In this document: positions 34,018-45,258 of the stretch, piece by piece
How the letters are laid out: each line of letters opens with the position of its first letter
Numbering within the stretch: the stretch's first letter is position 1
From: Isoetes taiwanensis
Lineage: Eukaryota; Streptophyta; Lycopodiopsida; Isoetales; Isoetaceae
Direction of reading: 5' to 3'
Assembly (NCBI GenBank): GCA_021234155.1
Contig: JAJEKV010000058.1
Coordinates: 5,342,600-5,406,599 of the forward strand
Length of the DNA stretch: 64,000 nucleotides
Program-made: the position numbers and the translations under genes
Notes under the pieces: generated by a model
What the model was told of the DNA's origin: nothing
Databases searched by the model: none
Seen by the model: the letters and a program-made list of their open reading frames with translations, nothing else

Positions 34018-34123
34018 GAGGAGGTTAACCCTCCCCTCGAGGGAATCACGGCAAATAACCCTCGAGGCCGGGAGGCCGAGAGGGTTGTTGCCGTAATTTC
34101 TGAGAGGGGAGGGTTGACCTCCC
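34018..34123. mobile_element. ~105 bp foldback (MITE-like)
   Basis: The left arm (GGTTAACCCTCCCCTC...ACGGCAA-TAACCCTC) and the reverse-complemented right arm (GGTCAACCCTCCCCTC...ACGGCAA-CAACCCTC) pair over about 40 bp, leaving a short GC-rich loop. It contains AACCCTC telomere-like phrases, but not in tandem. Confidence 0.6.
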
Positions 34124-35176
34124 TTAAACCCTAGTCCGAGCAGGTTCTCCATAGCCAGCTTAATTTGCGCTATCTGTGAATGAATGGAGATGGATTAAAC
34201 TGCCTCTGTGACAGCCTCTGAGAAGAAAACATCTTCGTATTTACGAATAAGATTTCGTAGTTCCTTAAGGGTCACCAAATACTTCTGATAGCTAGGCTGA
34301 GCTCTGCCATAGCTGAGCTCTAGAGCAAGTAAAGAAAAGGTTGAGACAATGATGACGGAAGTGGTAAGCGCATATGCAGAGCTTCTACCCTTAATCTGTC
34401 GCTTGCCTCCTGATTCGCGTTCCTGCTATGCTCAATTTGCTCGTGACGTAACATACAGTGAAGTCACCGATGCTTTGCAAGGTCTGCTTCGCCGGACATA
34501 TGATTTTGCAAATAACAGCCATATTTGCTATAACCTGCTTGCTCTGCAACCATATTTGCCATTTTTATTGTTTGCCATAGCTGAGCTCTGCAACAAATTC
34601 AGCTTGAAAAATGCAAATGGCTTGTGCGTACCTGCCGGAATTGAAATTTGTAAGAAGCAACTGCGACCTAGTCCATATCAGTTTGTCGAAGCAACCATGT
34701 CAAAACAGAGTCACAATGCCGAAGCAGATCTATGCCGTAAGCGCTAGAACAGTCATGCCGGAGGAGTCATGCTGAAGCAGAGCTATGCGCCAGAGCTGTG
34801 CCAAAAAGAGCCGAATATTCTCTGTAAAGGAATATTCGAGGCGTTATTACAGTAATCATTCGAATATTCGAAAAAAAAAAGAATATTCGAAAGGTTCTGG
34901 AAAATAACTCTCTCTGATCCAACGGTAGATAAGGTAGATAACGGTTGGATCTTTAGAACCTACGAGGACTAGGGTTTAAGGAACATTATGTCAACAATTG
35001 GGTGCAAAGACCCCCTTTCATTCGGAATTGCCAGAGCTAGGCCCATCAGATCAGATGGGGTAGGAGAGGATATCGTTAGAAAGCCTAGAAAGTACAATAT
35101 AGCTATAGTTATAGGATGCATTTCAATGTTTTTTTATAATGGTTTAACCTTTAAGTGGGCCAAATATGGCGCTCCT
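34124..35176. other. No gene seen, repeat phrases
   Basis: An open frame at 34349-34747 has no recognisable motif. It lies in sequence with recurring GAGCTCTGC and ATGCCG-AGCAGAGCTATGC phrases like those at 20.4 kb, so I do not call it a gene. This interval also holds the presumed 3' end of the alcohol oxidase gene, which is read leftward. Confidence 0.35.
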
Positions 35177-37682
35177 CTACGTTTGCTTGGAAATAAGGCG
35201 GAGATGCTCACTCACGGAATGCGCGATGCACAGAGCTATGGCTTCGACGCTCACCATCGGATTTACACCCAGTGCTGTAGGAAACAAGCTTGCATCTGCC
35301 ACAAATAATCCGCTTACTTCCCAGCATTCACCTTTCGGATCAACAGCAGAATTCTTTGGATCAACCCCCATTTTGCAAGATCCCATTTGATGCGCACTTC
35401 CGGTGGAAAGCGCAGGTTCTCCCATTTTTTTAGACCACATTTTGGCCAAAAATTGCTTCAAATCTTCTTCAGTAGCATTCCGACACTTAAATTCGTCAAT
35501 TCCTGGATGCTGGGTGCCCACTTCTTCAGCTCCGGCGGCAATCAAAATTCTCAAAGCTCGTTCGATCCCCTGTTTCAAGCATTTTTCGTCGGATTTAGCA
35601 AGCTGGTAACTGATATTGGGCGAAATGCCCTTTCCTTGGCTAACAGTTCCACTTCCCCTGTCTCTGGCTATGGCCATTATGTGGGCTGTTCTTGAATACC
35701 TGCTCATAAATAATTTAGATTGGATTCCTGATTTCCAAGGACTTAATGCTGCAAATGTGCCTGGAGCCAACGCCGGAACTTCCAAAATAGCTCCATAGCC
35801 ACTTTCTCCTTCTATTTTAGTCATGGCGGTCATGATTCCCCCGTCATAAATTTTTCCTTCCGGCCCCTGGCCTTCTGGAAAAAAGCCCCATGCAAATTGG
35901 GTCGGGTGGATATGGAGATTCCGGCCAATATTAGGGTTCTTGAGGCCGCTTCTCTGCAGCAGAACCGGAGTTTGGAGAGACCCACAAGCCACTACGGTGC
36001 ATTTAGCATTGATTATGATTTTCAATTGCGGGTTTCCTTCTACTGATGCAATCACACCTTGGGCTTTAAAGAATTTACCAGATTTGCTCCCAAGCTTAGG
36101 ATTCTTGAAGATCGATTTGCTCCCAAGATTAGGGTTCTTGAGGATTTTTTCTGCTCTGCAGCTTGCCAGAATAATCGCTCCGGCAGATGCAGCATCTACA
36201 AGCCATGTTTCTGCGGTGGATTGTTTCGATCCTGTTTTGCATCCGAATCCGCAGTGCCCACAATTATGCAATCTGCCACTATTTGTAGGTATATCGTCAA
36301 CCTTAATTCCTAATTTTTCACACCCAATTCTTAAAACCCTGTTCTGAAAGCTTTCTTCATCGCATCCGGCCTGGACGCCAAGTCTGCGACAGATTTTCGC
36401 CATAGCCGATCGGTATTCTTCGCTCAGAAACAGATTCAGTCCGTATTTTTTGCCCCATTCATCTAAAACATGATCTGGGGTGCAAATTGAAGCAGACCAA
36501 TTTACAGCAGATCCGCCTCCGACAGTAGATCCGGCAAGGAAACAAACGGAGCCATCGTAGGTGCTTAAGAGGCCGCCTCCTTCATACATATTGGCCATGG
36601 AAGGGCCTTCAAGAAGGGAGAGGTCTTGGCGGGAAAAATATTTGCCCTTTTCTAACACAATCACTTTGAATCCTCTGTTTGCAAGCTCCCCTGCTGCCAC
36701 TCCTCCGCCGGATCCAGATCCGACCACAATTACGTCGCAATTTATCTCAATTTCTCCTGAATTTGCCCATTTAAATTCAACCCCTTTTGATTTCAAAAAT
36801 GCAACCAGACCTTCCTTGCCGGATTGAACATCAAATACTGCATCTTCAAGCGGCCTTTTCATCTTAATTCCATCTCCCAATCTGTCGTTCTGCTCCGGAT
36901 TTTCGTACCCAATTGCTTCCCATACTCGATTCCGTCCTTCTGCATTCATCTGGAATTGGATATGTCCAATAAATCAGATGAAACACAGCAAAGTTTCAAT
37001 CAATTCTTATTATTCCAAGGAAGAAAAACGAACCGATGCATAGAAAGACCACAGGCAATAGCTCTTGAATAGCTTGAACATGGATTGAAGCTTGTGTATT
37101 GATCTGGACCATTGCTGCAGTAATTTTTCTCTTCGATTCAAAGGAAGATCTGCAAAATTTTGAATAAATGGAAATGATCCAGTTACAGCGGCAGAACCAC
37201 AGGAGAGGAAGGTCCCAATTCTGGTAGACAGAAGCCATAAAAGAAGAGTCGCAAGCTGTCGCAAATTCGGGTCTAGCCATTTGAAAATCAAACCGGCTAC
37301 CTGTAGCAGAAACCCAGATCAATTCTTTTGTTTAATTGATAAAAACCTAAAGAATTATGGTCTGAAACACGGAAACAAGAACAGGAAGAGAAAAATGAGA
37401 AAAATTTGCTTAGCCGATTAAAACTTAAAGAATTTACGATCCGAGACACAGAAACAACAATAGGAAGAGAATTTGGACCTGGGCATGTGTGCCGGATTGA
37501 GAAGCAGAAAGCTGATAGAAAAATGATTCATCGGGGTCTTTGTGATTGAGATCTTCAAGAGGAATTGAAGGGATTAGAGCATCACATATTGCAGCGGCAG
37601 TTCTTAGCTTCTGTCGATTTAGGGCATGCGGAAGAGGATTGGACATGCCCCTCAGCAGAGGGTGAAATTTTTGTTGATCCAT
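35177..37682 (-). CDS. FAO: Long-chain fatty alcohol oxidase (GMC/FAO family), three exons
   Basis: The enzyme oxidises long-chain fatty alcohols to aldehydes using FAD and oxygen; plant FAOs are membrane-associated. The exons on the minus strand are 37682-37479, 37300-37034 and 36949-35177. All junctions are phase 0 with GT-AG borders (CAG/GTCCAA, CTACAG/GTAGCC, TCG/GTTCGT, TTCCAG/ATGAAT). The product is 747 residues, the usual family size. Family marks include H-P-L-L-R-G and A-A-I-C-D-A-L-I-P-S near the N terminus, W-E-A-I-G-Y in exon 3, the FAD-binding G-S-G-S-G-G-G at residues 234-240, and the catalytic His677 (S-A-H-Q-M-G-S) and Asn720 (G-V-N-P-M). An in-frame ATG at 37715 would add 11 residues that duplicate the following ones. 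ATG 37682 was chosen because plant FAOs usually start a few residues before HPLLRG. No break is seen. Confidence 0.93.
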
Positions 37683-38140
37683 ATTCGCCAATTTGCATAT
37701 TGTTTGTTGATCCATATTCGCCAGATTGTTGGAGATTGGTTGTCCTTGTCTCGTTAAAAAGAACAAAAATATCGTTGGTGTTTCACATGGAAATTAAAGA
37801 TGGTCAATTGGTGGTAGATAGGATCATAATTATGTAAACTTATTACAACAATACATTATACAGCTCAACAATTCACTGTAAAGTTCTCACACACTGCACA
37901 ATAATATATGTCTAGAATACACACATCAATAAATAAATGCATACACACATGATGCATCATAAATGACAAAAAAAAAAGAAAAGAGATGACAAAAAAAAAA
38001 GGTGACAAACATGATGTTATAGCCATTTGCCATCCCAATTACCTTGAAAATGCACATCAAGGCATAAAAGTAAAATTGAAACTCTGCACTACCTGTTCAA
38101 ACCATATATCTCAAATTTATTATGATCTGACTATTTGTAT
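37330..38140. repeat. Duplicated segment, parental copy (FAO exon 1 and upstream DNA)
   Basis: This stretch contains part of FAO intron 1, exon 1 and the upstream region. It matches 51848-52486 and then continues into 59092-59182, on the other side of Element III. At 38050-38053 lies the uninterrupted counterpart of the Element III insertion site. Confidence 0.8.
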
Positions 38141-38240
38141 ATATCTCAAATTTATTATGATCTGACTATTTGTATCTACTGTAGCTATGTGAAAGCTATA
38201 CTTTACCATATGTCTCAATTTATTATGATCTGACTGTTTG
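38105..38240. repeat. Tandem ATCTCAAATTTATTATGATCTGACT repeat
   Basis: Three copies of a ~35-bp unit (ATCTCAAATTTATTATGATC plus TGACTATTTGTAT) are seen at about 38108, 38143 and 38212. Confidence 0.8.
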
Positions 38241-41159
38241 TATCTATGGGAAAGCTATACTTTTTCCCTGAATGGCACCCAACAGCTTCTATTTTTTTCT
38301 TAAATGGCATCCAACAGCTTCTGCTATAATTTAGAACTCATTTTTCATTCCAGAGCTGTGTAAACATTTATTGAGATACTACCAAAATATGACCAACATT
38401 TACATTCTAGTAAAACCATAGTAGGCACAACATCTTGCTCAGTTCTACCAAAAGATACTCCTTTTCTATAAATACAAATGTAGGCCACTAATATCCCAAA
38501 GCAGAGCTCTCATTGCAACAACAGGAGATTAAAAGTTCTTTCACTTTGTTTTTTGTTGTAGCCAACCGAAATTTATACATTGCAACAACATGAGATTAAA
38601 AGTTCTTTCACTTTGTTTTTTGTTGTAGCCAACCAAAATTTATACAGTTCATACCATAATAACAGATGTCATGCATTCTCATGTCTAATTTCTCACGATT
38701 ATATGGCTTCATATTAAATATCATAGCAAGGAACTCACAAAGAACACAAAAAACCGTAGGTTTGTCACATTCATAACAATGGCAATATACAATATTTTTT
38801 TGGGAAATGAATGGGTAGCTAACTATAAGAACAATATCAAGCTACTCTCCAAGAAATGAATAAGCAATGTTTGTTTTTTTCACTCCCAATTCTTCCTGTA
38901 AGAAAAATTTAAGTGCGCCTTATCTTAGGCTAGAGTTGCAAAGAAATTTATGGCCCATATTTGGGATCCATACAAACTACAGTTGCAGTAAAGTTTTATA
39001 GAGCATGTTTTTCGAAGTCCAACCTTCTATACCTCCTCTTTAGCATTTATTCAGCATAGCATAAAGTGCTCTCTCGCCCCCCGCAATCCTTTTTTTTACG
39101 CATTCTTTCCATCTATAGTGTGAACTGAATTCTAGACCGAGATATTTGTAAGTGTCAACTATGGTGGAGTGGATCATATATATCTAGATCATGTCTATTT
39201 ACACTTCCAGGCATATAAACTAAAGGTCATCTATGGTGGCAAAATGCTCCATGGGTAAAAATCCTCCATGGGTTGATGAACTCAGCGGCAATTATTATAA
39301 TCGACTAATCTATATAATTGGCCAATCTGGACCATTGGTCTAGGAAATCTACCACAGCATATTCCATATGCAGCAAGCATAGCTGTTCCCCCAAAATCAA
39401 GATGGGGTCAAACTGCTATTTCTACGTCACCTTGACTTGGTAACCATAGGATGAAAGTGAATGATATAGTCAACTAAAGAACATGGAATCGAACTACATA
39501 TTGTAAGGAAATGTTTGGTATAGTATAGAAGAAGCCCAAGAACTTTGCACCAATTGTGTATGTTATTTTTTCAACCAATTGGATATGTTATTTCTTTATA
39601 CAAATAATCCAAAAGAAACCAAGTACTTTGCACCAATTGTGTATGTTATTTCTTTGAACAAATAATCCTGCACAGGCATATGTGCTTGCAAAAGGCAACT
39701 ACCTTGCATGGAAATGAAGGTGACTTTAAATTAAAACCAGAACAAGATCTAGCAATCATACCCACTGCCATAACCTTGCTAAACAAACATCTCGAAAAAG
39801 GAGACGTAGAAAAACAAAAAAACCTTTGATGTTACGTTCCACCATCAGCATTGTATGCCCCACTATATTAATACCACACGTCAACCTTATAAAATCATAT
39901 ATCTGCCGCCCAGTCACTTTCTTCAATTTCAAAAGATAATTTCATAAAGCAAGTAACCTTTTTTATATAGCATCTTTATGGAACTCCTATCATCGAAGAA
40001 TATCTTTGCATTATACACGAATGAATATTGTGGAACTATGAGGTAGATGAGATGCCCACATCAATCTTTTTGGACAAAGAATTGGTGTAGTTGGTCATCC
40101 TGTTAAGGAATTTTGGACATATGAAAGATTGTTAACAATTGTCATCCAATTAAAAGGTAGAAAAATTGGATACCGACATGCCAACGACATGCCAGGCCTC
40201 CAAAATCCCAAATTCACAAGAATGAAGCAGAAGTCGCATTCTAGTAGACTGTATCATGAACACTAAAGTAATGTTCGTCAGAGAAGCCATAAAGCTTCAT
40301 AATCCATACAAATGCAATACAAATGTCATATAAATTTTATATACAAGATGGGAATACCTCCACGTACACCCTTTTTCTTGCCAATGTCTGTCAAATATTT
40401 CTAACTACCACAGCTCCAGCAACTTTCTGAATTCAGCATAAAATTAGGGCTATTTTCTTCCAATGTTGTAATGGAAGTAAAATGAATACAATAGATTCAA
40501 GCTAAGCTATTGTATTTCTGCAGATATGTAGAAGTATCAAGACCATGTTTAACTTGAGACTTTCTCTGCCTCTTAGCTTTACATACATTGTATCCCCTAA
40601 CTTTGAATGATGCCTCATGTCTGCACTGAGTAGATTTGCAGGCAAAATAACCCAGATATACAGAGCTGGATGATGCCTTATAATTATGCCTTATGATCTT
40701 TTTACAATAATCTGCTGGTTTTTACAAGGAAAAGCTTTCGATGTAATGTAACTTCTCGACAACATTGTCATAAATTGGGTCTATTTTTCTTCAAACAGTT
40801 CCAACAAGGAAAGAATTTCATTCAACGTAGATCTGTTGCACAAACGGAGATCTCCTGCAATTGTTCTAGACTGCTATAGAATTCTCCCTAGCTCTTACGT
40901 CTAGCTTATTTCTATCTTAAGTAGCAATAATCAGATGCATATATAAATATTAGAAAAGCATGGTACAGAGAAATGATCCATGGCAATCAGACGAGTGAAT
41001 TTAGCAAATACTACATAACATACAAGCACACCCACAAGTTATAAACATAAAGAATCTAACACAGAATACCAAATTTTGACATTAAATAAAATCAGTTGAA
41101 CAACAAATCAAGAGTTCAAGAGCCAATATAGATTTATATTACAAAAGACAAGATGGCAA
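38241..41159. other. ~2.9 kb without a recognisable gene
   Basis: This is AT-rich sequence with no open frame of note. It holds a two-copy 67-bp tandem repeat at 38510-38650 (GAGATTAAAAGTTCTTTCAC...) and a duplicated TTTGCACCAATTGTGTATG phrase at 39545 and 39628. It could be intron or downstream DNA of the minus-strand gene whose 5' exons lie at 43.2-42.8 kb; I cannot see further exons. Confidence 0.4.
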
Positions 41160-41345
41160 AATGTATTGTATGTCGATGACATGATACTAAGTGGAACTTT
41201 CGACCCCATGCATATGGAGCAAAGTTGCAATCTGCAATTATTGCAGCAACCCATCAGGAGCTGCATTTATCTAGTGCAGCGAGGCAGAGACATGCTTGGT
41301 GAGATTGTGACTTACATTGGTGTAGATGCATATCTTGGGTCTTGC
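41160..41345 (+). pseudogene. Tiny Ty1-copia reverse transcriptase relic
   Basis: The frame reads L-Y-V-D-D-M-I-L-S-G at 41166-41195, the catalytic Y-V-D-D box of copia reverse transcriptase. No other recognisable part follows in frame. It is a short relic only. Confidence 0.4.
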
Positions 41346-41639
41346 AAATTTTAAATTCTTTGGCCGTCGTGTTCATCACAGTCCAATGGGCAGGCTTTGC
41401 TTGCATTATTGTCTTGGTCCTTGCAGATTCCTATATCAAAAGGCCTTGGGAAAGCCCAGACAAATATGATGACTAATTAGGACAAAAGGTTGAGGTTGAC
41501 AATAGAGGTTTTAAAGTATGATAGACATTTTAAGCAGGGACTAAAATTGCCCAAGAAAATTGTATCATAATTGAAAGGTAAGTCCCCAAAGGAAGTATTC
41601 CGCTAAACTCTAGTACAAGCTAATCAGCAAATAGTGGGA

Positions 41640-41745
41640 GGAACAAATAAATGGGACATGCCAGAACGACTCATTAATGAGGCCAGCATGATTGCAAGCA
41701 CACAGCACAGTTACAAAGGTTATTTCATCTGCATGAGAACGAATA
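41640..41745 (-). pseudogene. Pentatricopeptide-repeat (PPR) fragment
   Basis: The minus strand reads D-E-I-T-F-V-T-V-L-C-A-C-N-H-A-G-L-I-N-E, a good match to the repeat D-x-x-T-F-x-x-V-L-S-A-C-S-H-A-G-L-V found in plant PPR proteins. It covers only about one repeat and runs into unrelated sequence at both sides. It is probably a relic of a retrocopy or duplication. Confidence 0.5.
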
Positions 41746-43030
41746 AACAAACTATGGACATATCTTTCGAGAGACACTGCAATATCATCTGCCGTCACAT
41801 AAGAATGAGTTCCTCAGCAAGCCATACAACACCACTCAAAAGTTCATACATGATGGTGCCAAAACTTATATTCAATACTTTAGGAGCTATCTAGATCAGA
41901 GAGAACTGCGTAATGAACTGCATCCAAGTCCAAGTCTCAAAAGAAAGATGTGCACTATCTCTAAAGTAAAATTTGCACTTTTTTGAGTAACACAGCCCCT
42001 AATTGTGTACGAAGTTAAAATTTAACTATCAACAATCTGGTTAGAATTCTTGGACCTAAGTTCATGATCTCCATATACTATCAGTCTTGAAAATAATTAG
42101 AGAGCTTACAAATCCATTGAGCCCACTGTGCTATCAAACGGGAAAATATTTGTGTCCATGCCTGCTCTTCATGCCTCTTTTTGTCCTTCCAATCATCATC
42201 AGCATTATCACGATCGCCATAATCATCATAAACCTGATAGATGAAACAACTGAAACAAGTGCCTGTAAGCTTCAGCAATCAGGAAAAATAGATTGGCAGA
42301 CGTATATAAATTAAAAAGCTAAGATCACTTGATAATGCTGAATATATATTGAGATAACAGTTTGACATCAGCCCGCAATTATCACAGGTAAGTTGGCATG
42401 AGAACGAATAAACAAACTAGACATATCTTTGGAGAGACACTGCAGTATCGTCTGCCGTCACATAAGAATGAGTTCCTCAGCAAGCCATACAACACCACTC
42501 AAAAGTTCATACATGATGGTGCTGCCAAAACTTATATTCAATACTTTAGGAGCTATCTACATCAGAGAGAACTGCGTAATGAACTGCATCCAAGTCCAAG
42601 TCCCAAAAGAAAGATGTGCACTATCTCTAAAGTAAAATTTGCACTTTTTGAGTAACATGGCCCCCAATTGTGTACGAAGTTAAAATTTAACTATCAACAA
42701 TCTGGTCAGAAGTTTTGGACCTAAGTTCATGGTCTGCATATACTATCAGTCTTGAAAATAATTAGAGAGCTTACGAATCCATTGAGCCCACTGTGTTATC
42801 AAACGGGAAAATATTTGTGTCCATGCCTGCTCTTCATGCCTTTTTCTGTCCTTCCAATCATCATCATCATTATCACGATCGCCGTAATCATCATAAATCT
42901 GGTAGATAAAACAACCAAAACAAGTGCCTGTAAGCTTCAACAATCAGGAAAAATAGATTGGCAGACGTATATAAATTAAAAAGCTAAGATCACTTGATAA
43001 AGCTGAATATATATTGAGATAATAGTTTGA
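41731..43030. repeat. Tandem duplication, ~664 bp units
   Basis: Unit 1 (about 41731-42355) and unit 2 (about 42398-43025) are nearly identical from GCATGAGAACGAATAAACA to TATATATTGAGATAA. Differences are single bases and small indels (for example ACTATGGACAT versus ACTAGACAT), so the duplication is recent compared with other repeats here. Each unit carries one copy of the 124-nt exon described below. Confidence 0.88.
42110..42233 (-). other. Duplicate copy of a 124-nt coding exon (exon 2')
   Basis: It encodes Y-D-D-Y-G-D-R-D-N-A-D-D-D-W-K-D-K-K-R-H-E-E-Q-A-W-T and onward to A-Q-W-I. Acceptor (CTATCAG) and donor (GTAAGC) are both intact. It is the tandem twin of 42775-42898. Because 124 is not a multiple of three, including both exons would shift the frame; one is probably skipped or they are used alternatively. 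Confidence 0.55.
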
Positions 43031-43238
43031 AGAAAGTACAAATGCTTGGCAACAAATAGTATTTGGAGTTATAGCTATAACTTACTACTGAGGCAGGTCG
43101 AACAACGTGATAACTGTCATCTATATCATTAGCTAGAAGGGGTTCGCTCAAATCATCGGAGTTGGAGTGTAACCTTTCATACTTACTCCCTCCTACATCC
43201 TCATGGTGCACACAACTTCTCACAATTCCAGACCTCAT
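42775..43238 (-). CDS. 5' exons of an unrecognised plant gene
   Basis: Exon 1 (43238-43086, 51 codons) starts MRSGIVRSCV and contains Y-E-R-L-H-S-N-S-D-D-L-S-E-P-L-L-A-N-D. It ends GCCTCAGTA/GTAAGT. Exon 2 (42898-42775) follows a CTACCAG acceptor and encodes I-Y-D-D-Y-G-D-R-D-N-D-D-D-D-W-K-D-R-K-R-H-E-E-Q-A-W-T-Q. It ends with a GTAAGC donor. The acidic, hydrophilic N terminus with an E-P-L-L element and the W-T-Q-I-F-S-R-L-I-T-Q-W-A-Q-W-I helix looks like the cytosolic start of a conserved plant membrane or trafficking protein, but I cannot name it. Later exons were not found in the window; they may lie leftward in the AT-rich 38-41.6 kb interval, or the gene may be truncated. Confidence 0.5.
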
Positions 43239-43726
43239 TTTGTCTTATAAAAGATCAGCACAAAATACAGAAAGAGTATGAATTCAACATGGAATTCAAG
43301 TTCAACTGTCTCCCATCAATACTTCCAATTTCCTACGCTGATAAGAACGGACCAAGATCTTTCTCCCGGATACTCAAATCCTAGGATTTGAACATAATAA
43401 TATTTAATAAACAAAAAACTGATCCGGATCTAGAAGGATTTAAGTTTATGCAGTCTCTGCAGGTAAAGTCAGAACCAGCATCGCCCATAAACTTCAATGA
43501 GAGGCAAGAATTGTCCCAAAATGTACAAGAATAGTAAAATAGCCTAAAGCCTTCATCGGATAAGAGAATTATATATAGATGCTCCAGACCATATAAGGAT
43601 TCTATAACTGAGCTCCGATATGGAGCCGGTTAGCCAGTTTCCACATCGGCCGCCCAGTAATACTGGCGACCGCCAGTTTAAGGGCAACACTAGGTTTTGC
43701 GCAGTTTTCGGAATATCTTAACCATA

Positions 43727-43754
43727 TTCCAGCATATGCTTAGAATATGCTGGA
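43727..43754. repeat. Perfect 11-bp-arm hairpin
   Basis: TTCCAGCATAT, a six-base loop, then ATATGCTGGAA. It is adjacent to a second small palindrome (TTGCCCCCCTAGGGGCAA, 43775-43792). Confidence 0.7.
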
Positions 43755-43879
43755 AACCCACATCAACAAGGGTTTGCCCCCCTAGGGGCAACCCAAAAAA
43801 GTAGACATGAAGCACGCGTGAAGCATGAGTAAGAACAACAAATACGCATATAAAAAAGGTGTCACAAAAGGTGGAAAAA

Positions 43880-44100
43880 TATAGCATCGTTAATCAGGTG
43901 GAAACTAATAGCAACACCCACTAGTGGAAAATAATAGCATCACCAATTACGTGGAAAAAATAGCATCATCAAGCAAGTGGAATTGATGGAAGATAATAGC
44001 ATCACCAATCATGTGGAAATTAAAAGCGTCATGAAGCAGGTGGAAATGTATAGCATCACCAATAGGTAAAATTTAACATCATCACCAATTAGGTAAAAAT
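43880..44100. repeat. ~30-35 bp minisatellite (TAGCATCACCAAT-GGTGGAAA)
   Basis: About seven degenerate units carry ATAGCATCACCAAT followed by A-GTGGAAA. The last units change to GGTAAAA. Confidence 0.75.
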
Positions 44101-45058
44101 AAACATAAAGTGTATATAACATAAACATAATAACACAAAAGAAATATAAATGGGAGGGTAGAGAAGGAAACAAGGGACAACAAAGAAATGTCGTTGGGAG
44201 AAGACATTGATAACTGGCTGGCCAAATGAAATGATATCACTTATAATACAGGCCTTATCCCTCCCCAGAGTGCTATTCAATGGCTCAGATCGATGCCATT
44301 TTGATATGGGACTCATAAATAGCAAAGAAAATCGATCAATACCATAGAACTTCCATTTTATAACCCCAGGTGATGAGAAATGACAAGATATTGAGTAGAA
44401 TCGAGTATCACATATCGGGAGTGAGAAGGCGTAAGGCTGCCATCGTCTGTAAGCACGAAGACATCATGTAGAACTCACCATGCAGCTGCTGTTGATGGAC
44501 CACCACGACGAGCAGAATGGGTACCATATGGAGAAGGATCGAGAAGATGAAAAGAAATCACCTAAATGACAAAATGATTTTGTTATGATCCCCATACATC
44601 AATTGTATGGGATGCTGACGGAATGCAGAAGACAAAACAAATCGAGCCAACATAGCAAAATACGTAGAAATATGGAAAGGCAATGAATAGACAAAATATC
44701 GGATGAAGCTCTCAAAAGAGAAAAAAAAATCAATGAAACAAGAAAACCTATATACGAAAAGCTACAACATCAGATTCACACCAGCTAGGTAAAAGGGATA
44801 AATCAATATAATTATGCTTCAACAGATTTCACAAACATAAATACATATCAAAATGCAAAAACATGTCAAAGGTCAAAAATGTGTGGAAGTTGGAGGGAAT
44901 TGCAATGGCAACAATTAAGAGTGAGAGTGAGAGAGAGAGGGGGAGAGGGAGGGAGAAATAAAATGAAATTGTATTATTACATCTGTGACGTCCAACCGAA
45001 TTAAAACAGAATTGGCATGCACCAAGAATAGTATATGCAATTCCGGAATGGCATGGAT
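44101..45058. other. No gene seen; GA-rich tract
   Basis: Non-coding AT-rich sequence with a purine run (GAGAGTGAGAGAGAG...) at 44920-44957, shortly before the left limit of Element II. Confidence 0.4.
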
Positions 45059-45258
45059 CAGTGACTAGGATCTCCAAAGACGCGGGAACTCCGTTGGCGG
45101 GGAGGATGGTTGGAGTTTCCTTTAGTGGTTGGCGGGAGAAATCAGAATTCGGAATTGCAATTAGAGAATTGCAATACCAATTCATACAATTCGAACAAAT
45201 TTTGCATTGTTTCAATTGAATTTTCAATTTGGAATTGTAATTCGAGTCGTGAATTTCA

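Noticed and set aside
34018-34123. Telomere-like AACCCT phrases as interstitial telomere
   Set aside because: Phrases are few, not tandem, and explained by the foldback arms.
34349-34747. 132-codon open frame
   Set aside because: No recognisable motif, and it is embedded in the same repeated phrases as 20.4 kb.
34988-35308. 106-codon plus-strand frame overlapping the alcohol oxidase
   Set aside because: Most of it is antisense to the real FAO exon 3; no independent support.
43880-44100. CRISPR-like spacing of ~30 bp repeats
   Set aside because: Units are degenerate and contiguous without unique spacers, in a plant nuclear context; it is a minisatellite.
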